A stretch of 64,000 nucleotides of DNA from Massilia terrae (lineage in GTDB: Bacteria; Pseudomonadota; Gammaproteobacteria; Burkholderiales; Burkholderiaceae_D), in NCBI RefSeq assembly GCF_024753145.1, contig NZ_JANUGU010000002.1:1-64000 (forward strand). Reading direction: 5' to 3'. The notes under the pieces were generated by a model. That model was not told the DNA's origin. It saw nothing but the letters and a program-made list of their open reading frames with translations, and made no database searches. The position numbers were made by a program, and so were the translations under genes. This document shows, piece after piece, positions 46,820 to 55,661 of the stretch (within the stretch, counting starts at the first letter, position 1; the number at the start of each line of letters is the position of its first letter).

Positions 46820-47977
46820 TCAGCGGATCGCGGCGATGACGCGCTTGGCGAATTCGGCCGGGTTGCCAGCATGCCAGCGCCACACGATCACGAGCTCATG
46901 ATCCGGTGAGACGACGATGTCGTTGCTGCCCGCGCCCAGCGCGGCGAAGGCGTTCGCCGGCAAGCCAGGCAGGTTCTTGCCCTTGGTGTTCAGCCACCAC
47001 AGGTAGCCGTAGTCGGGGCCGTGCGCACTGGGCGCCAGCGCCGCTTTCACGTAGCCCGGCGGCAGGATCTGCTGGCCGGCCCAGTTGCCGCCGCGTAGCC
47101 AGAGGTAGCCGAAGCGCGCCATGTCCCAGGAGTTGATCCACATGCCGCCGCCCCAGCGCGTGCCGCCACTGACCGAAGCTGCCAGCTTGCCGTTCAGCTC
47201 GACGTAGCTGTTGTGGTAGGGCACCCACTTCCAGGTGTTCGACGCGCCGATCGGCGTCATGACTTCGTCTTCGAAGACCTCGGGCACCGGCTTGCCGAAC
47301 ACGCGCAGCAGCGAGAGCGCAAAGCGGTTGATGCGCACGTCGTTGTATTCGTAGAAGGTGCCCGGCTGCTGGAATTCGCGCGGCTTGCGTTCGCCCGCGC
47401 CGAAGGCTTCGTGGCCGATGAAGTTGGCGTTCTTGCCCCACAGCTCGCCTTCCCACTCGCTTTCCTGCTGCAGGTGCTGCTTCCAGGTGATCGGGGCGTT
47501 GTGGGCCGAGGCGTAGCCGCCGTCGGCCACGAGCTTCGCGACCGCCTCGTCGAGATTGCCGATGCGGCCATCGCGCACGGCGATGCCGGCCACGGTCGAC
47601 AGCATGCTCTTGGCGACCGAATAGGTCGGATCGACAAAACTGGTGTCGCCAAATTCCGCGACCACATAGCCCTTGTAGATGACCACGCCGTTGGTCGCGG
47701 CGCGTTTGGTCGGCAGGGAGCCGAGCGGCGTGCCGAAAGTCTTTTGCTGGTCCGAAAAGTCGCGCGCCCGCTCGGTCTCGTGCGATTGCGCGAATGCGAC
47801 CGCCTCGGCCAACCTGGCCGGATCCATGCCCAGGTCCGCGGGCGCCTTGCGCACCCATTCCCGGGCCGCCGGATAGTAGGCGGCGCCTGGCGCGTCGGCG
47901 GCGGAGGCGTGCAAGCTCAGTGCGAATCCAAGGGCGACAGGCAAGCCGAGGAAGACGCGGCGCGGCAGTCTCGTCAT
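46820..47977 (-). CDS. serine hydrolase, beta-lactamase class C family
   Basis: The 385-residue product has a signal peptide (Arg-rich MTRLPRRVFLGLP, cleaved after ASA) and the class C motifs: SVAKSM (SxxK, ~121), YND (YxN type, in TFYEYNDVRIN), and a C-terminal motif around GGGMWINSWD. Such enzymes are mostly esterases or D-aminopeptidases rather than lactamases. It may use the Tat or Sec route. The start overlaps the CYTH gene stop by 4 bp. Confidence 0.85.
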   Translation of the reverse strand: MTRLPRRVFLGLPVALGFALSLHASAADAPGAAYYPAAREWVRKAPADLGMDPARLAEAVAFAQSHETERARDFSDQQKTFGTPLGSLPTKRAATNGVVIYKGYVVAEFGDTSFVDPTYSVAKSMLSTVAGIAVRDGRIGNLDEAVAKLVADGGYASAHNAPITWKQHLQQESEWEGELWGKNANFIGHEAFGAGERKPREFQQPGTFYEYNDVRINRFALSLLRVFGKPVPEVFEDEVMTPIGASNTWKWVPYHNSYVELNGKLAASVSGGTRWGGGMWINSWDMARFGYLWLRGGNWAGQQILPPGYVKAALAPSAHGPDYGYLWWLNTKGKNLPGLPANAFAALGAGSNDIVVSPDHELVIVWRWHAGNPAEFAKRVIAAIR

Positions 47978-48450
47978 GTTTTATCGTTCCACTTTGAAAA
48001 CGGCAAACGGATCAGGCTGGAGTTGTAGTAGCGTGGATCGCCCGTCACCTCGGCGCCGATCCAGTCCGGCCGGGCGAAGGCTTCGGCTGCGTCGGACAGT
48101 TCAATTTCGGCGACCGCGAGGCCCGCGTTCTCGCCGAGGAATTCGTCGACTTCCCAGGTGTGGCCCTGCCAGTCGATGCGGCGGCGATATTTTTCGATCA
48201 GGGGACGCTCGCACAGCTGGTCGAGCAATTCGGCGGCTTCCTGCACGGGGATCGGGTACTCCCACTCGCCGCGGGCCGCGCCCACATTCTTGCTTTTGAT
48301 GGTGAGGAATGCCGCCTGCCCTTCGATCCGCACGCGCACGGTGCGCGCAGGATCGGCATTCAGGTAGCCCTGGCGCAACAGGCTGGGCGTACCGAGCGCG
48401 CGCCAGGCATCGCCGGCGAGCAGGAACTTGCGCTCGATCTCGACGCCCAC
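47974..48450 (-). CDS. CYTH-domain phosphatase, YgiF/ThTPase-like
   Basis: The 158-residue product opens with VEIERKFLL (the CYTH ExExK motif). Alternating basic/acidic tunnel residues follow (RVRIEGQAAFLTIKSK, EKYRRRIDWQGHTWEVDEFLG). CYTH enzymes hydrolyse inorganic triphosphate or thiamine triphosphate using metals. The start is GTG 48450, 4 bp after the M14 gene. A CHAD domain is absent. Confidence 0.9.
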   Translation of the reverse strand: MGVEIERKFLLAGDAWRALGTPSLLRQGYLNADPARTVRVRIEGQAAFLTIKSKNVGAARGEWEYPIPVQEAAELLDQLCERPLIEKYRRRIDWQGHTWEVDEFLGENAGLAVAEIELSDAAEAFARPDWIGAEVTGDPRYYNSSLIRLPFSKWNDKT

Positions 48451-48454
48451 GGGG

Positions 48455-49576
48455 TCAATCCAGCGATTGCAGTATCGGTTGCAGCATGGCCGCGCCCAGC
48501 GCCGCGCTACGGGCGCCGTTCCAGCCGGTGTAGGTGTCCGGCAGGTTGGCGTTGTCCTTGAACGGCATCTCCAGCGTCAGCGACAGGCATTTGAAGGTGT
48601 GGCCGATGTACTTCGAGGCCAGCGTGAGCAGTTCCTCGTTGTACTTGCTGGCGGCGTAGCCGACCACGTTCTGGAAATCCGGGCTGGCCGCCATATAGCA
48701 TTCGACGAAGGCGTTCTGGCGCGCCAGGCGCTCCTCCGAGAAGTCGGCCAGCATTTCGTTGCCCGCAACGAAATTGTACGGCAGGGCCTCGTCACCGTGG
48801 ATGTCGAAGAACATGTCGACCCCCGTTTCGTGGATCTTGTTCTTCACGCACAGGACTTCCGGGCTGCGCTCGGCCGACGGGGTCATCCACTCGCGGTTGA
48901 GGTTGGCGCCGGCCGCGTTGGTACGCAGGTTGCCGCGCACCGAACCGTCCGGGTTCATGTTCGGGACGACGTAGAACACGGCGCGTTGCAGGAGCTTGCG
49001 CGACACCGGGTTGGCGTTATCGAGCAAGGCATCCATCATGCCCTCGACAAACCATTCGGCCATCGACTCGCCCGGGTGCTGGCGGGCGATCACCCAGATC
49101 TTCTTTTCCGCCGCGGGGTTGCCGATCACGACCAGGTTCATGTCGCGGCCGTCGACGGTGGTGCCGATGTCGTGCACGCGCGCGACCGGGTTGTCGGCCA
49201 CTTCACCCAGCAGGCGCAGGTGACGTTCCCAGCTGTAGGGCTCGAAGTAGGCGAAGTAGACGCTGTCCAGTTCCGGGGTGAAACGGACCGTCATCACCTG
49301 GCCATCGAAGGTGGTGGGGACGCGGAACCAGTTCTCGGTGTCATAGCTGGCGCACACCTGGTAGCCTTCGAAACCCTTGGGGTAAGTGGCTTGGCCGGCA
49401 TTCAGGAAGCGCATCGTGCAGGGCTGGCCGGCCGCGCCCTGGAGGCGGAAGTGGAACCACTGGCGGATGTCGGCGTGCGAATCGCTACGCAGGTTGAGCT
49501 CGATCTGCTCGGCGCGCTCGGCGCTGACAACGTCGATCGCGCCGGAGTCGAACATCTGGCTGATTTTGATGGGCAT
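48455..49576 (-). CDS. M14-family zinc carboxypeptidase, cytosolic type
   Basis: The 373-residue product has an N-terminal beta-sandwich domain (WFHFRLQGAAGQPCTMRF) typical of the cytosolic-carboxypeptidase (AGBL-like) branch. The peptidase domain follows with zinc ligands in ARQHPGESMAEWF (H..E) and DMFFDIHGDE (H), and a catalytic Glu in LTLEMPFKD. No signal peptide, so cytosolic. Substrate is unknown; eukaryotic relatives remove polyglutamate. It is first of the M14-CYTH-serine hydrolase run. Confidence 0.9.
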   Translation of the reverse strand: MPIKISQMFDSGAIDVVSAERAEQIELNLRSDSHADIRQWFHFRLQGAAGQPCTMRFLNAGQATYPKGFEGYQVCASYDTENWFRVPTTFDGQVMTVRFTPELDSVYFAYFEPYSWERHLRLLGEVADNPVARVHDIGTTVDGRDMNLVVIGNPAAEKKIWVIARQHPGESMAEWFVEGMMDALLDNANPVSRKLLQRAVFYVVPNMNPDGSVRGNLRTNAAGANLNREWMTPSAERSPEVLCVKNKIHETGVDMFFDIHGDEALPYNFVAGNEMLADFSEERLARQNAFVECYMAASPDFQNVVGYAASKYNEELLTLASKYIGHTFKCLSLTLEMPFKDNANLPDTYTGWNGARSAALGAAMLQPILQSLD

Positions 49577-49655
49577 GGCGAATCCTTGCTGAATGGTACT
49601 GGTCGCGCTCCATGATACCGGAGACGGGACTGCCGCCCCCGGGCCACGGGCGGTC

Positions 49656-50063
49656 TTACTCGGCGTCGAGGTCGATCAGGTCGTTGCGGTAGTTCATGAA
49701 GATCTGGCGCATCAGCTCGACGTTGGAGCGGTCCAGCACCATGGTCAGGTCCGGCTTGCGGTCGACCTGGAACGTCATGCGCAGCGTGCCCGGGAACTCG
49801 CGGCACTGCACCGTCATCGCGCGCGGCGTGTCCGGATTGTCCCAGTCCCATTGCGTGATCTGGGGCGGCGGCGGCGGCGCCTGCAGGGTCGGGTCCTGGT
49901 TCACCGGGAGGTGCCGCAGCAGCCAGAACACGATATTGGCCGGGATCAGCACGCAGGCATCCGCCGCGTCTTTCGCCGAAAACTTGGCCAGCAAGAGATT
50001 GCCAACCCTGTCGCACGACATGCTGTGGCTCTTGACTTGACGGATAACGACCGCTGGTTTCAC
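49656..50063 (-). CDS. conserved hypothetical protein
   Basis: The 135-residue product starts at GTG 50063, supported by a strong GAGGAA SD. A longer frame reaches into the KGG gene and is rejected. It contains SHSMSCDRVGNLLLAKFSAKDAADACVLIP in part, a proline run (APPPPPQ), and a C-terminal strand/helix part ending NYRNDLIDLDAE. No membrane segment or known family is recognised. It is monocistronic, 79 bp from the M14 gene. Confidence 0.65.
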   Translation of the reverse strand: MKPAVVIRQVKSHSMSCDRVGNLLLAKFSAKDAADACVLIPANIVFWLLRHLPVNQDPTLQAPPPPPQITQWDWDNPDTPRAMTVQCREFPGTLRMTFQVDRKPDLTMVLDRSNVELMRQIFMNYRNDLIDLDAE

Positions 50064-50145
50064 GCTATTCCTCGTTGAATCAGGTTGAAAAGTGCGCTGC
50101 GATTCTAACCCATCCGTTTCGCATTTTGGCAAAATCGGCAAAGAA

Positions 50146-50170
50146 AACGGGGAGCTGGCAGCTCCCCGTT
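50146..50170 (-). terminator. terminator of the KGG gene
   Basis: aacggggagc / gctccccgtt with a 5-nt loop, followed on the minus strand by TTTTC. It lies 44 bp downstream of the KGG stop. Confidence 0.85.
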
Positions 50171-50214
50171 CGATTTGCACGGCGCACTTCCAGCACGGGC
50201 CGGAAGCTTGCCGC

Positions 50215-50526
50215 TTACTGCTTGTTGCCGCCGCGGCTGCTTTGGCGATTGCCGCCGCTGCTGCTCTTCGACGAGCTGCGCGATGCGCCACCCGAGCTTG
50301 CGCTTGCCGACTGGCGGTTGCCGTGGCTCATGCTGCCGGCGCGACGCGCCTCTTCCGAAGTGAACTCGTGCGCGGTGCCTTTGGCGTGCGCTGCCTTGCC
50401 ACCCTGGCTCGCAATTTCACGTTGACGTGCCGGGTCCATCGATGCGAAGCCGCGATTGCGGGTGCCGCTACTCTGGCTGTTGCCCTGGTTGCCGCTTTGC
50501 TTGTTGCCTTGGTTTGATGAAGCCAT
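50215..50526 (-). CDS. KGG-repeat stress protein
   Basis: The 103-residue product contains a KGG motif pair (RGFASMDPARQREIASQGGKAAHAKG then HEFTSEEARRAGS) and long Ser/Gly/Gln/Asn-rich low-complexity regions on both sides. KGG proteins resemble Bacillus GsiB and are often induced by stress and desiccation. Fully hydrophilic and predicted disordered. It has a strong SD (GAGGAGAG) and a dedicated terminator, so it is monocistronic. Confidence 0.88.
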   Translation of the reverse strand: MASSNQGNKQSGNQGNSQSSGTRNRGFASMDPARQREIASQGGKAAHAKGTAHEFTSEEARRAGSMSHGNRQSASASSGGASRSSSKSSSGGNRQSSRGGNKQ

Positions 50527-50855
50527 GGTGCTCTCCTCTTCTCGATAAAACCGCCGCGTCCTGCGGCAGGCCTGGTCCCTCGCCCGCCAGGCAACACGCT
50601 TGATGAGTGAGGGTCAAAATCATCTTAGGCATGCATGGTGGATGAGACTATAGGACGCCTTCAGATGACTTTGTAGGAATTCACGAGACAGAAAATGCAC
50701 TTTCGAAAGCTACTTCCACTCGTCAATTTCATAGGGCCGAAATCCTCCTACAACGCACCGTTCCGCCTTCCTATACCGGCCCTCTGCGCGCGCGCGCATG
50801 ATGGCGGATCGAGGCAGCGTCAAGCGGCGCTTGTCTTTTTTCGAAAGGAAATGAC
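50527..50855. other. intergenic region between divergent stress-type genes
   Basis: About 329 bp separate the KGG gene and the disordered-protein gene. A segment near 50620-50720 is poorer in G+C. Both genes should be driven from here. No clear shared operator, RNA gene or coding frame is seen. Confidence 0.45.
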
Positions 50856-51908
50856 ATGGACGCGAACCAACGCAGCGAAGCAAACAAGCAGACCAATAAC
50901 GGCGGCAATGAAAAAGGAACGCCGGGCGCACAAGGCAAGACGCGCGCGGGAGGCGCGCTCGATCACACCTACCCGAAAGGCGCCGAAGCGGCGCCCCGCG
51001 TCACCGGCGCCGGGCACAAGGAGGGCAGCATGCAAAGCGGCGTCGGCCCCGGCGTGTACGACAGCAGCTACCAGCGCAGCGACGGCAAGGGAGAAGATTT
51101 GAAAGGCGGCTCGATGCAGACGCAGCAAACCGGCGGCAGCGGCGCGCAACAAGGCATTACCGACAGCCACCAGCAAGCGATGGAGCAGCGCTCCGGCGCC
51201 TACGGCAAGCTGGAGCAGCCTGTAGGCGACCGACCTAGGGATCAGGGCGTTTCCCTACAAGGTGATCGGCACGGCGGTAAAACCCCGGCCACCGAACGCA
51301 TGAACCCGCAAAATGCGGCGCAGCCGGAACTGCAAAGCGGATCCGCGGGCGGCGTCCACGGCAACCAGCAATCATCGACGCAAGGGGGCGGGCAGCGTGG
51401 CCCCAACGCCGCGCTGCCGCGCAACCTGGGCGGTTCGATGGGGCAGCAATCGGCAAGCACGCAAGGCACCCAGGGCGGCGGCCAGGCGGGACCGCAGTCT
51501 GATCCCGGCAGCGTGCAGCGTGGCGGATCGATGCACCAGCAGTCGGCGCGCGGACAGAGCGGCACGCAGCCGGACCAGCGTTCGGGCTCGGGACAAGGCC
51601 ACGACAGCACCGACCGCATCGGATCGCAGACGGGCAATTACCAGCGCGAAATGGGTGTGCACCAGTCGAACGATTTGCAAGGCGGCTTGCCGCGCAGTCC
51701 CGGGAATGCCGGGCCGTATCCGGACGCGGGCAGCACGCACCAGACGGGACCGGACAATCATGCCGACCTGCTGCGCAACGATCGCGGCATCCACGAGTCG
51801 AACAATTCGTCCGGCGGCTTGCCGCGCAGCCCTGGCGGGGCCAACAAATTGGCGGCGGACGAGAAGATGGATGACGATACCGGGTTCTCGAATCCACGGC
51901 GCAGATAG
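50856..51908 (+). CDS. large disordered Gly/Gln/Ser-rich protein
   Basis: The 350-residue product has almost no hydrophobic residues and no signal peptide. It contains a motif GSMQ/GSMG/GSMH four times and a repeated unit G(V/I)H(Q/E)SN-xx-GGLPRSPG twice near the C-terminus. The KGG protein on the other side of the promoter region shares GSMS and the SN/GG bias. It looks like a hydrophilin. SD GAAAGGAAATGAC precedes ATG 50856. Probably a desiccation or stress factor (inference). Confidence 0.75.
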   Translation: MDANQRSEANKQTNNGGNEKGTPGAQGKTRAGGALDHTYPKGAEAAPRVTGAGHKEGSMQSGVGPGVYDSSYQRSDGKGEDLKGGSMQTQQTGGSGAQQGITDSHQQAMEQRSGAYGKLEQPVGDRPRDQGVSLQGDRHGGKTPATERMNPQNAAQPELQSGSAGGVHGNQQSSTQGGGQRGPNAALPRNLGGSMGQQSASTQGTQGGGQAGPQSDPGSVQRGGSMHQQSARGQSGTQPDQRSGSGQGHDSTDRIGSQTGNYQREMGVHQSNDLQGGLPRSPGNAGPYPDAGSTHQTGPDNHADLLRNDRGIHESNNSSGGLPRSPGGANKLAADEKMDDDTGFSNPRRR

Positions 51909-52024
51909 TGTTGTTAACCTGTGCGGGATGCCAGTGGAGGATCCGCCGGCTTCCCGCACTGCGCATTTCGGCCTGCCTGCACGGGGCGCAAGTGCTCGCA
52001 CGTACGCAATGATGTCGCGCGACG

Positions 52025-52137
52025 CTGCCCGACATAGGCGATCGCCCGGCGCAAGCCCTCCTCCAGCCGCGTGGCGGGCGACCCATCCAAGCATTTGCTG
52101 CGCCAGGCTGATGTCGGGCCGCCGACGCCGGGTCGTC
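52025..52137 (-). pseudogene. 3' remnant of an NAD-dependent epimerase/decarboxylase-like gene
   Basis: On the minus strand RRRRPDISLAQQMLGW continues, one base out of frame, as SPATRLEEGLRRAIAYVGQ. That is the C-terminal signature of UDP-glucuronate decarboxylase-like SDR proteins (RRPDIxLAxxxLGW-P-x-x-LxEGLxxTIxY). A single extra base at ~52080 breaks it, and the preceding DDP lies in yet another frame. The rest of the gene is missing. Confidence 0.6.
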
Positions 52138-52170
52138 CGCTGCCGTCTCCGCGCACGCGATGGGAACCAG

Positions 52171-52692
52171 GCGATCGGCGTGGCGCCGCAAGAAACCGGC
52201 CTGTTCAACGACACCCTGGGCGCCAACATCGCCTACGGCCGCATCGGCGCCACCCGCGGCGAGGTCGTCGGCGCCGCCCGGGCCGCCCAGCTGCATGATG
52301 TGATCGCTTCCCTGCCGGAGCAGTACGACACGCCGGTCGGCGAGCGCGGGGTCACGATTCCCGGCGGCGAAAAGCAGCGCATCGCGATCGCCCGCGCCAT
52401 TCTCAAGAACCCACCCATCCTGATTTTCGACGAGGCGACGTCGGCGCTTGATTCAGATTCAGAGCACGCGATCACGCAGGAACTCGACCGTTTATCCCGC
52501 AATCGAACCACTCTCATCATCGCGCACCGGCTGTCCACGGTCGTCAACGCGCACGCCATCATCGTGATGGAGCGCGGCCGCATCGTCGAGCGTGGCAACC
52601 ATGCCGAGCTGCTGCGGCGCAAGGGCATGTACGCACGGCTGTGGCTGCTGCAACAGCGGATGGACCAGGACGCCAGGCGGGTTTCATCGTAG
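52171..52692 (+). pseudogene. 3' remnant of an ABC transporter (ATP-binding half)
   Basis: The 173 codons begin AIGVAPQETGLFND (Q-loop) and carry a signature variant IPGGEKQRIAIARA (family: LSGGEKQR), Walker B ILIFDEATSALDSD, and H-loop IAHRLSTVV. The transmembrane domain and Walker A are absent and no good in-frame start codon precedes it, so it cannot be a working transporter. It resembles Atm1/MsbA-type half-transporters. It ends 17 bp before the glycosyltransferase gene, so it may be the former first gene of that operon. Confidence 0.8.
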
Positions 52693-52708
52693 AGCACGGA
52701 GAGCAACA

Positions 52709-53716
52709 ATGCCAACAACGACCAGCGCCACCGATACCGCCGCCGCGATCGCGGTGTCGGTCGTGGTACCGACCTGCGGCCGGCTCGACTTGCTGGACCG
52801 CTGCCTTGACGCCTTGACCCGCCAGACCCTGCCCGGTGCGCGCTACGAAGTCATCATTGTCGACGACGAACCCAATCACAACACCCTGCACCTGGTGGCG
52901 GGCTGGCGCGCGCGCACGCTCGAACGCGGGCCCCGGCTGGTGTACGTGTCCAACGCCGGGCCGCACGGGCCGGCCGCCGCGCGCAACCGCGGCTGGCGCG
53001 TCGCCCAGGCCGCCATCGTCGCCTTCACCGATGACGACACGGTGCCCGCGCCGGTCTGGCTGGCCAGCGGCCTGGCCGCCTTCGCCGACCATATCGATGC
53101 GCTGTGCGGCAAGATCGAAATGCCCCTGCCCGCCGTACCCACCGACTACCAGCGCGACGCGCGCCTGCTGGAATGCGCGGAATTCGTCACCGCCAACTGC
53201 TTTTGCCGCAAGGGCGTGCTGGAACGCCTGGATGGCTTCGACGAACGCTTCACCAGTCCCTGGCGCGAAGACAGCGACCTGCATTTCCGTCTCCTGAAAA
53301 TCAACGCCACCATTGCCCGCGCGCCGGAAGCGCTGGTGGTGCATCCGGTACGTCCCGCGCCCTGGGGCGTGAGCCTCCTGCAGATCAAGAAAGTCACCTT
53401 CGACGCCTTGCTCTACAAAAAACACCCGGAGCTATATCGGCAAAAAATCCAGGGCGCGCCACGCTGGGATTACGTGATCGTTGCCGCGCTGCTCGCCGTG
53501 CTGGCCGGCTGGCTCGGCAACGTCGTGTGGCTGGCCACGCTGGGCGGCGCCGCCTGGATCACGCTCACCTTCCGCCTGTGCATGCGGCGCCTGTCCGGCA
53601 CCGCCAAAACCGTCTCCCACATCGCCGAGATGATTGTCACCTCGGCCCTGATCCCGCCGCTCGCCGTGTTCTGGCGCATCGCCGGGGCCATCCGCTACCG
53701 CGTCCGTTTTGCCTGA
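52709..53716 (+). CDS. GT2 family glycosyltransferase
   Basis: The 335-residue product has a GT-A fold: VSVVVPTCGRLDLLDRCLDAL (start), VIIVDDEPNHNT (nucleotide), AFTDDDTVP (DxD-type metal site), and SPWREDSDLHFRL (acceptor/base region). Two or three hydrophobic segments at the C-terminus (YVIVAALLAVLAGWLG) suggest membrane attachment. ATG 52709 follows CGGAGAGC. It heads a run of five genes with overlaps. Confidence 0.88.
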   Translation: MPTTTSATDTAAAIAVSVVVPTCGRLDLLDRCLDALTRQTLPGARYEVIIVDDEPNHNTLHLVAGWRARTLERGPRLVYVSNAGPHGPAAARNRGWRVAQAAIVAFTDDDTVPAPVWLASGLAAFADHIDALCGKIEMPLPAVPTDYQRDARLLECAEFVTANCFCRKGVLERLDGFDERFTSPWREDSDLHFRLLKINATIARAPEALVVHPVRPAPWGVSLLQIKKVTFDALLYKKHPELYRQKIQGAPRWDYVIVAALLAVLAGWLGNVVWLATLGGAAWITLTFRLCMRRLSGTAKTVSHIAEMIVTSALIPPLAVFWRIAGAIRYRVRFA

Positions 53717-53725
53717 AAGCCCATC

Positions 53726-54343
53726 ATGCGCAGACTCAGGGTCCTGCAACTGGGCCGCATGGTGCCGCGCAATGGCGTCGACACCGTGATCCAGGGCGTC
53801 GCCCTGCTGCGCGGCCGCCATCGCATCGATGCCGAGCTGCTGGTGGTGGGCGGCGACATCGACCATCCCCATGGACGCGACAACGTCGAAATGGCGCGCG
53901 TGCGGGCACTGGCCGGGCAGCTGGAGGTGAGCGCCCACCTGCGCTTCACCGGCCAGAAGGCCCGCAGCGAGCTGCGCTACTACTACAGCGCCGCGGACGC
54001 CTTCGTCACCACGCCCTGGTACGCACCTGTCGGCATCACCCCGGTGGAAGCCATGGCCTGCGCGCGCCCGGTCATCGGATCCGAAGTGGGCGGCATCAAG
54101 TGCTCCGTGGCCGACGGCCTCACCGGCTTCCTGATCCCGCCGCGCGATCCGCAGGCGTTGGCGGCCCGGCTCGCCACCCTGCACGGCAAGCCGGGACTCG
54201 CGCGGGCCATGGGCGAACGCGCCCTGCGCCGCGCATACCAGCATTTCACCTGGCGCATCGTCGCCCAGCAGGCTGCCGCGATCTACGCCGCCGTGCTGCA
54301 GGAACAACAGGTCGCCAACTACCAGCCACAGGAGAGCGCATGA
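53726..54343 (+). CDS. half-length GT4 glycosyltransferase (C-terminal domain only)
   Basis: The 205-residue product holds only the C-terminal Rossmann domain of a GT-B enzyme (VLQLGRMVPRNGVDTVIQGV at the start; family length is ~400). The sugar-nucleotide EX7E motif is altered: relatives have WYEPFGITPLEAMACG, here WYAPVGITPVEAMACA, so the first Glu is Ala. With the N-terminal acceptor domain missing, activity is doubtful unless another chain supplies it. The stop overlaps the next start (ATGA). Confidence 0.75.
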   Translation: MRRLRVLQLGRMVPRNGVDTVIQGVALLRGRHRIDAELLVVGGDIDHPHGRDNVEMARVRALAGQLEVSAHLRFTGQKARSELRYYYSAADAFVTTPWYAPVGITPVEAMACARPVIGSEVGGIKCSVADGLTGFLIPPRDPQALAARLATLHGKPGLARAMGERALRRAYQHFTWRIVAQQAAAIYAAVLQEQQVANYQPQESA

Positions 54344-55101
54344 CACCCCTCGCCAGCACTTCCCATGCCCTGCCGCATCAGGCCCTGCGTGGAAAAACAG
54401 CCTTCATCACCGGGGCCGGAAGCGGCCTCGGCCTCGCGTTGGCCGAAGCCTTGTCCGCGGCCGGCGCCGACATCGTGGCTGCCGACATCGCGGCGCACAA
54501 GCTCGAACTCACCTGCGACCGGGTACACGCCATGGGCACGCGCGTCCTGCCGGTCGCGCTCGACGTGGCCGAACCGGCCTCCGCGCGGCGCGCCATCGCG
54601 CAGGCGCTGGACATGCTGGGCCGGCTCGACATCCTCGTCAACAACGCGGGCACCGACGTCACCCGCCCCATCGATGAACTGTCCGAGCACGACTGGCTGC
54701 GGGTGATCGGCACCAACCTCAACGGCCCGTTCCTGCTCGCCAAATATGTCTCCGCCCATATGCGCGGCGCCGGCGGCGGCCACATCATCAATATCGCCTC
54801 CACCGCTTCCAAGCGCGCCTGGCCCAATGCCGCCGCCTACCATGCCAGCAAGTGGGGCCTGCTCGGCCTGTCCCATGCCCTGCACGCCGAGTTGCGCCCG
54901 CACGGCATCCGCGTGACAGCCGTCATCGCCGGCGGTATGCGCACGCCCTTCCTGCTGGAACGCTTCCCCGACCTCGACCCGGCCGCATTGCAAGACCCGG
55001 CCGCAGTCGCCAACGCCATCCGCTCGGTGCTGCTGTTGCCGGAAGATACTGTCGTCGCCGAGCTCACGGTCCTGCCCGTACAGGAAACCTCATGGCCATA
55101 A
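54340..55101 (+). CDS. short-chain dehydrogenase/reductase
   Basis: The 253-residue product is a classical SDR: TGAGSGLGLALAEAL (TGxxxGxG, near 25), NNAGTDV, catalytic Ser in NIASTASK, and YHASK (Tyr-Lys). NADPH versus NADP selectivity is unclear from the sequence. It lies between glycosyltransferases, so it probably modifies a sugar or sugar-linked precursor. It overlaps the HAD gene by 10 bp. Confidence 0.9.
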   Translation: MTPLASTSHALPHQALRGKTAFITGAGSGLGLALAEALSAAGADIVAADIAAHKLELTCDRVHAMGTRVLPVALDVAEPASARRAIAQALDMLGRLDILVNNAGTDVTRPIDELSEHDWLRVIGTNLNGPFLLAKYVSAHMRGAGGGHIINIASTASKRAWPNAAAYHASKWGLLGLSHALHAELRPHGIRVTAVIAGGMRTPFLLERFPDLDPAALQDPAAVANAIRSVLLLPEDTVVAELTVLPVQETSWP

Positions 55102-55661
55102 AAGCGATATTCCTCGACCAGGACGGCACGCTGGTCGACAACGTCCCGTACAACGTCGAACCGCACCGGATCACGCTGGCGAGTGGCGCCGGGCCGGCGC
55201 TGCGCCTGTTGTCGCGGCTCGACTATCGCTTCTACGTGGTCAGCAACCAGGATGGCATCGCCCACGGCAAATTCGGTGCGCGCACCATGGAACGCGTGCA
55301 AGACCGCCTGGCCGACCTGCTGTTCCGGGAAAATCTCTCGCTCGACGGCTTCTATTTTTGTCCACACCACCCGGACGGCGCGATCGCTCGCTACGCCAAG
55401 CCTTGCGATTGCCGCAAACCCCGTCCCGGCATGCTGCTGCAGGCCGCCCAGGATCACGATATCGACCTGGCCGAATCGTGGATGATCGGCGACATCCTCC
55501 ACGACGTCGAGGCCGGCAACCGCGCCGGCTGCCGCTCGGTCCTGATCGACAACGGCAACGAGACCGAGTGGCGGCTCGGCCCCAAGCGCATTCCCACCCG
55601 CATCGCGCCCGACCTCTACTCGGCCGCGGTACTCATCGCCAGCCACACCAGGTCACCATGA
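55092..55661 (+). CDS. HAD-family phosphatase, GmhB/histidinol-phosphatase-like
   Basis: The 189-residue product has FLDQDGTLVDN (nucleophile and acid Asp residues), VVSNQDGIAHGKF, the zinc-loop type CPHHPDGAIARYAKPCDCRKPRPGML typical of D-glycero-D-manno-heptose bisphosphatases, and WMIGDILHDVEAG (metal Asp). It likely makes heptose-1-phosphate. Its stop overlaps the GT9 start (ATGA). Confidence 0.88.
   Translation: MAIKAIFLDQDGTLVDNVPYNVEPHRITLASGAGPALRLLSRLDYRFYVVSNQDGIAHGKFGARTMERVQDRLADLLFRENLSLDGFYFCPHHPDGAIARYAKPCDCRKPRPGMLLQAAQDHDIDLAESWMIGDILHDVEAGNRAGCRSVLIDNGNETEWRLGPKRIPTRIAPDLYSAAVLIASHTRSP

Noticed and set aside
50064..50291. A longer frame for the hypothetical gene at 49656, reaching into the KGG gene
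   Set aside because: It would overlap the KGG terminator and coding region; the GTG at 50063 has a strong SD.
52171..52692. ABC transporter as a functional gene
   Set aside because: Walker A and all transmembrane helices are missing and no supported start codon exists.
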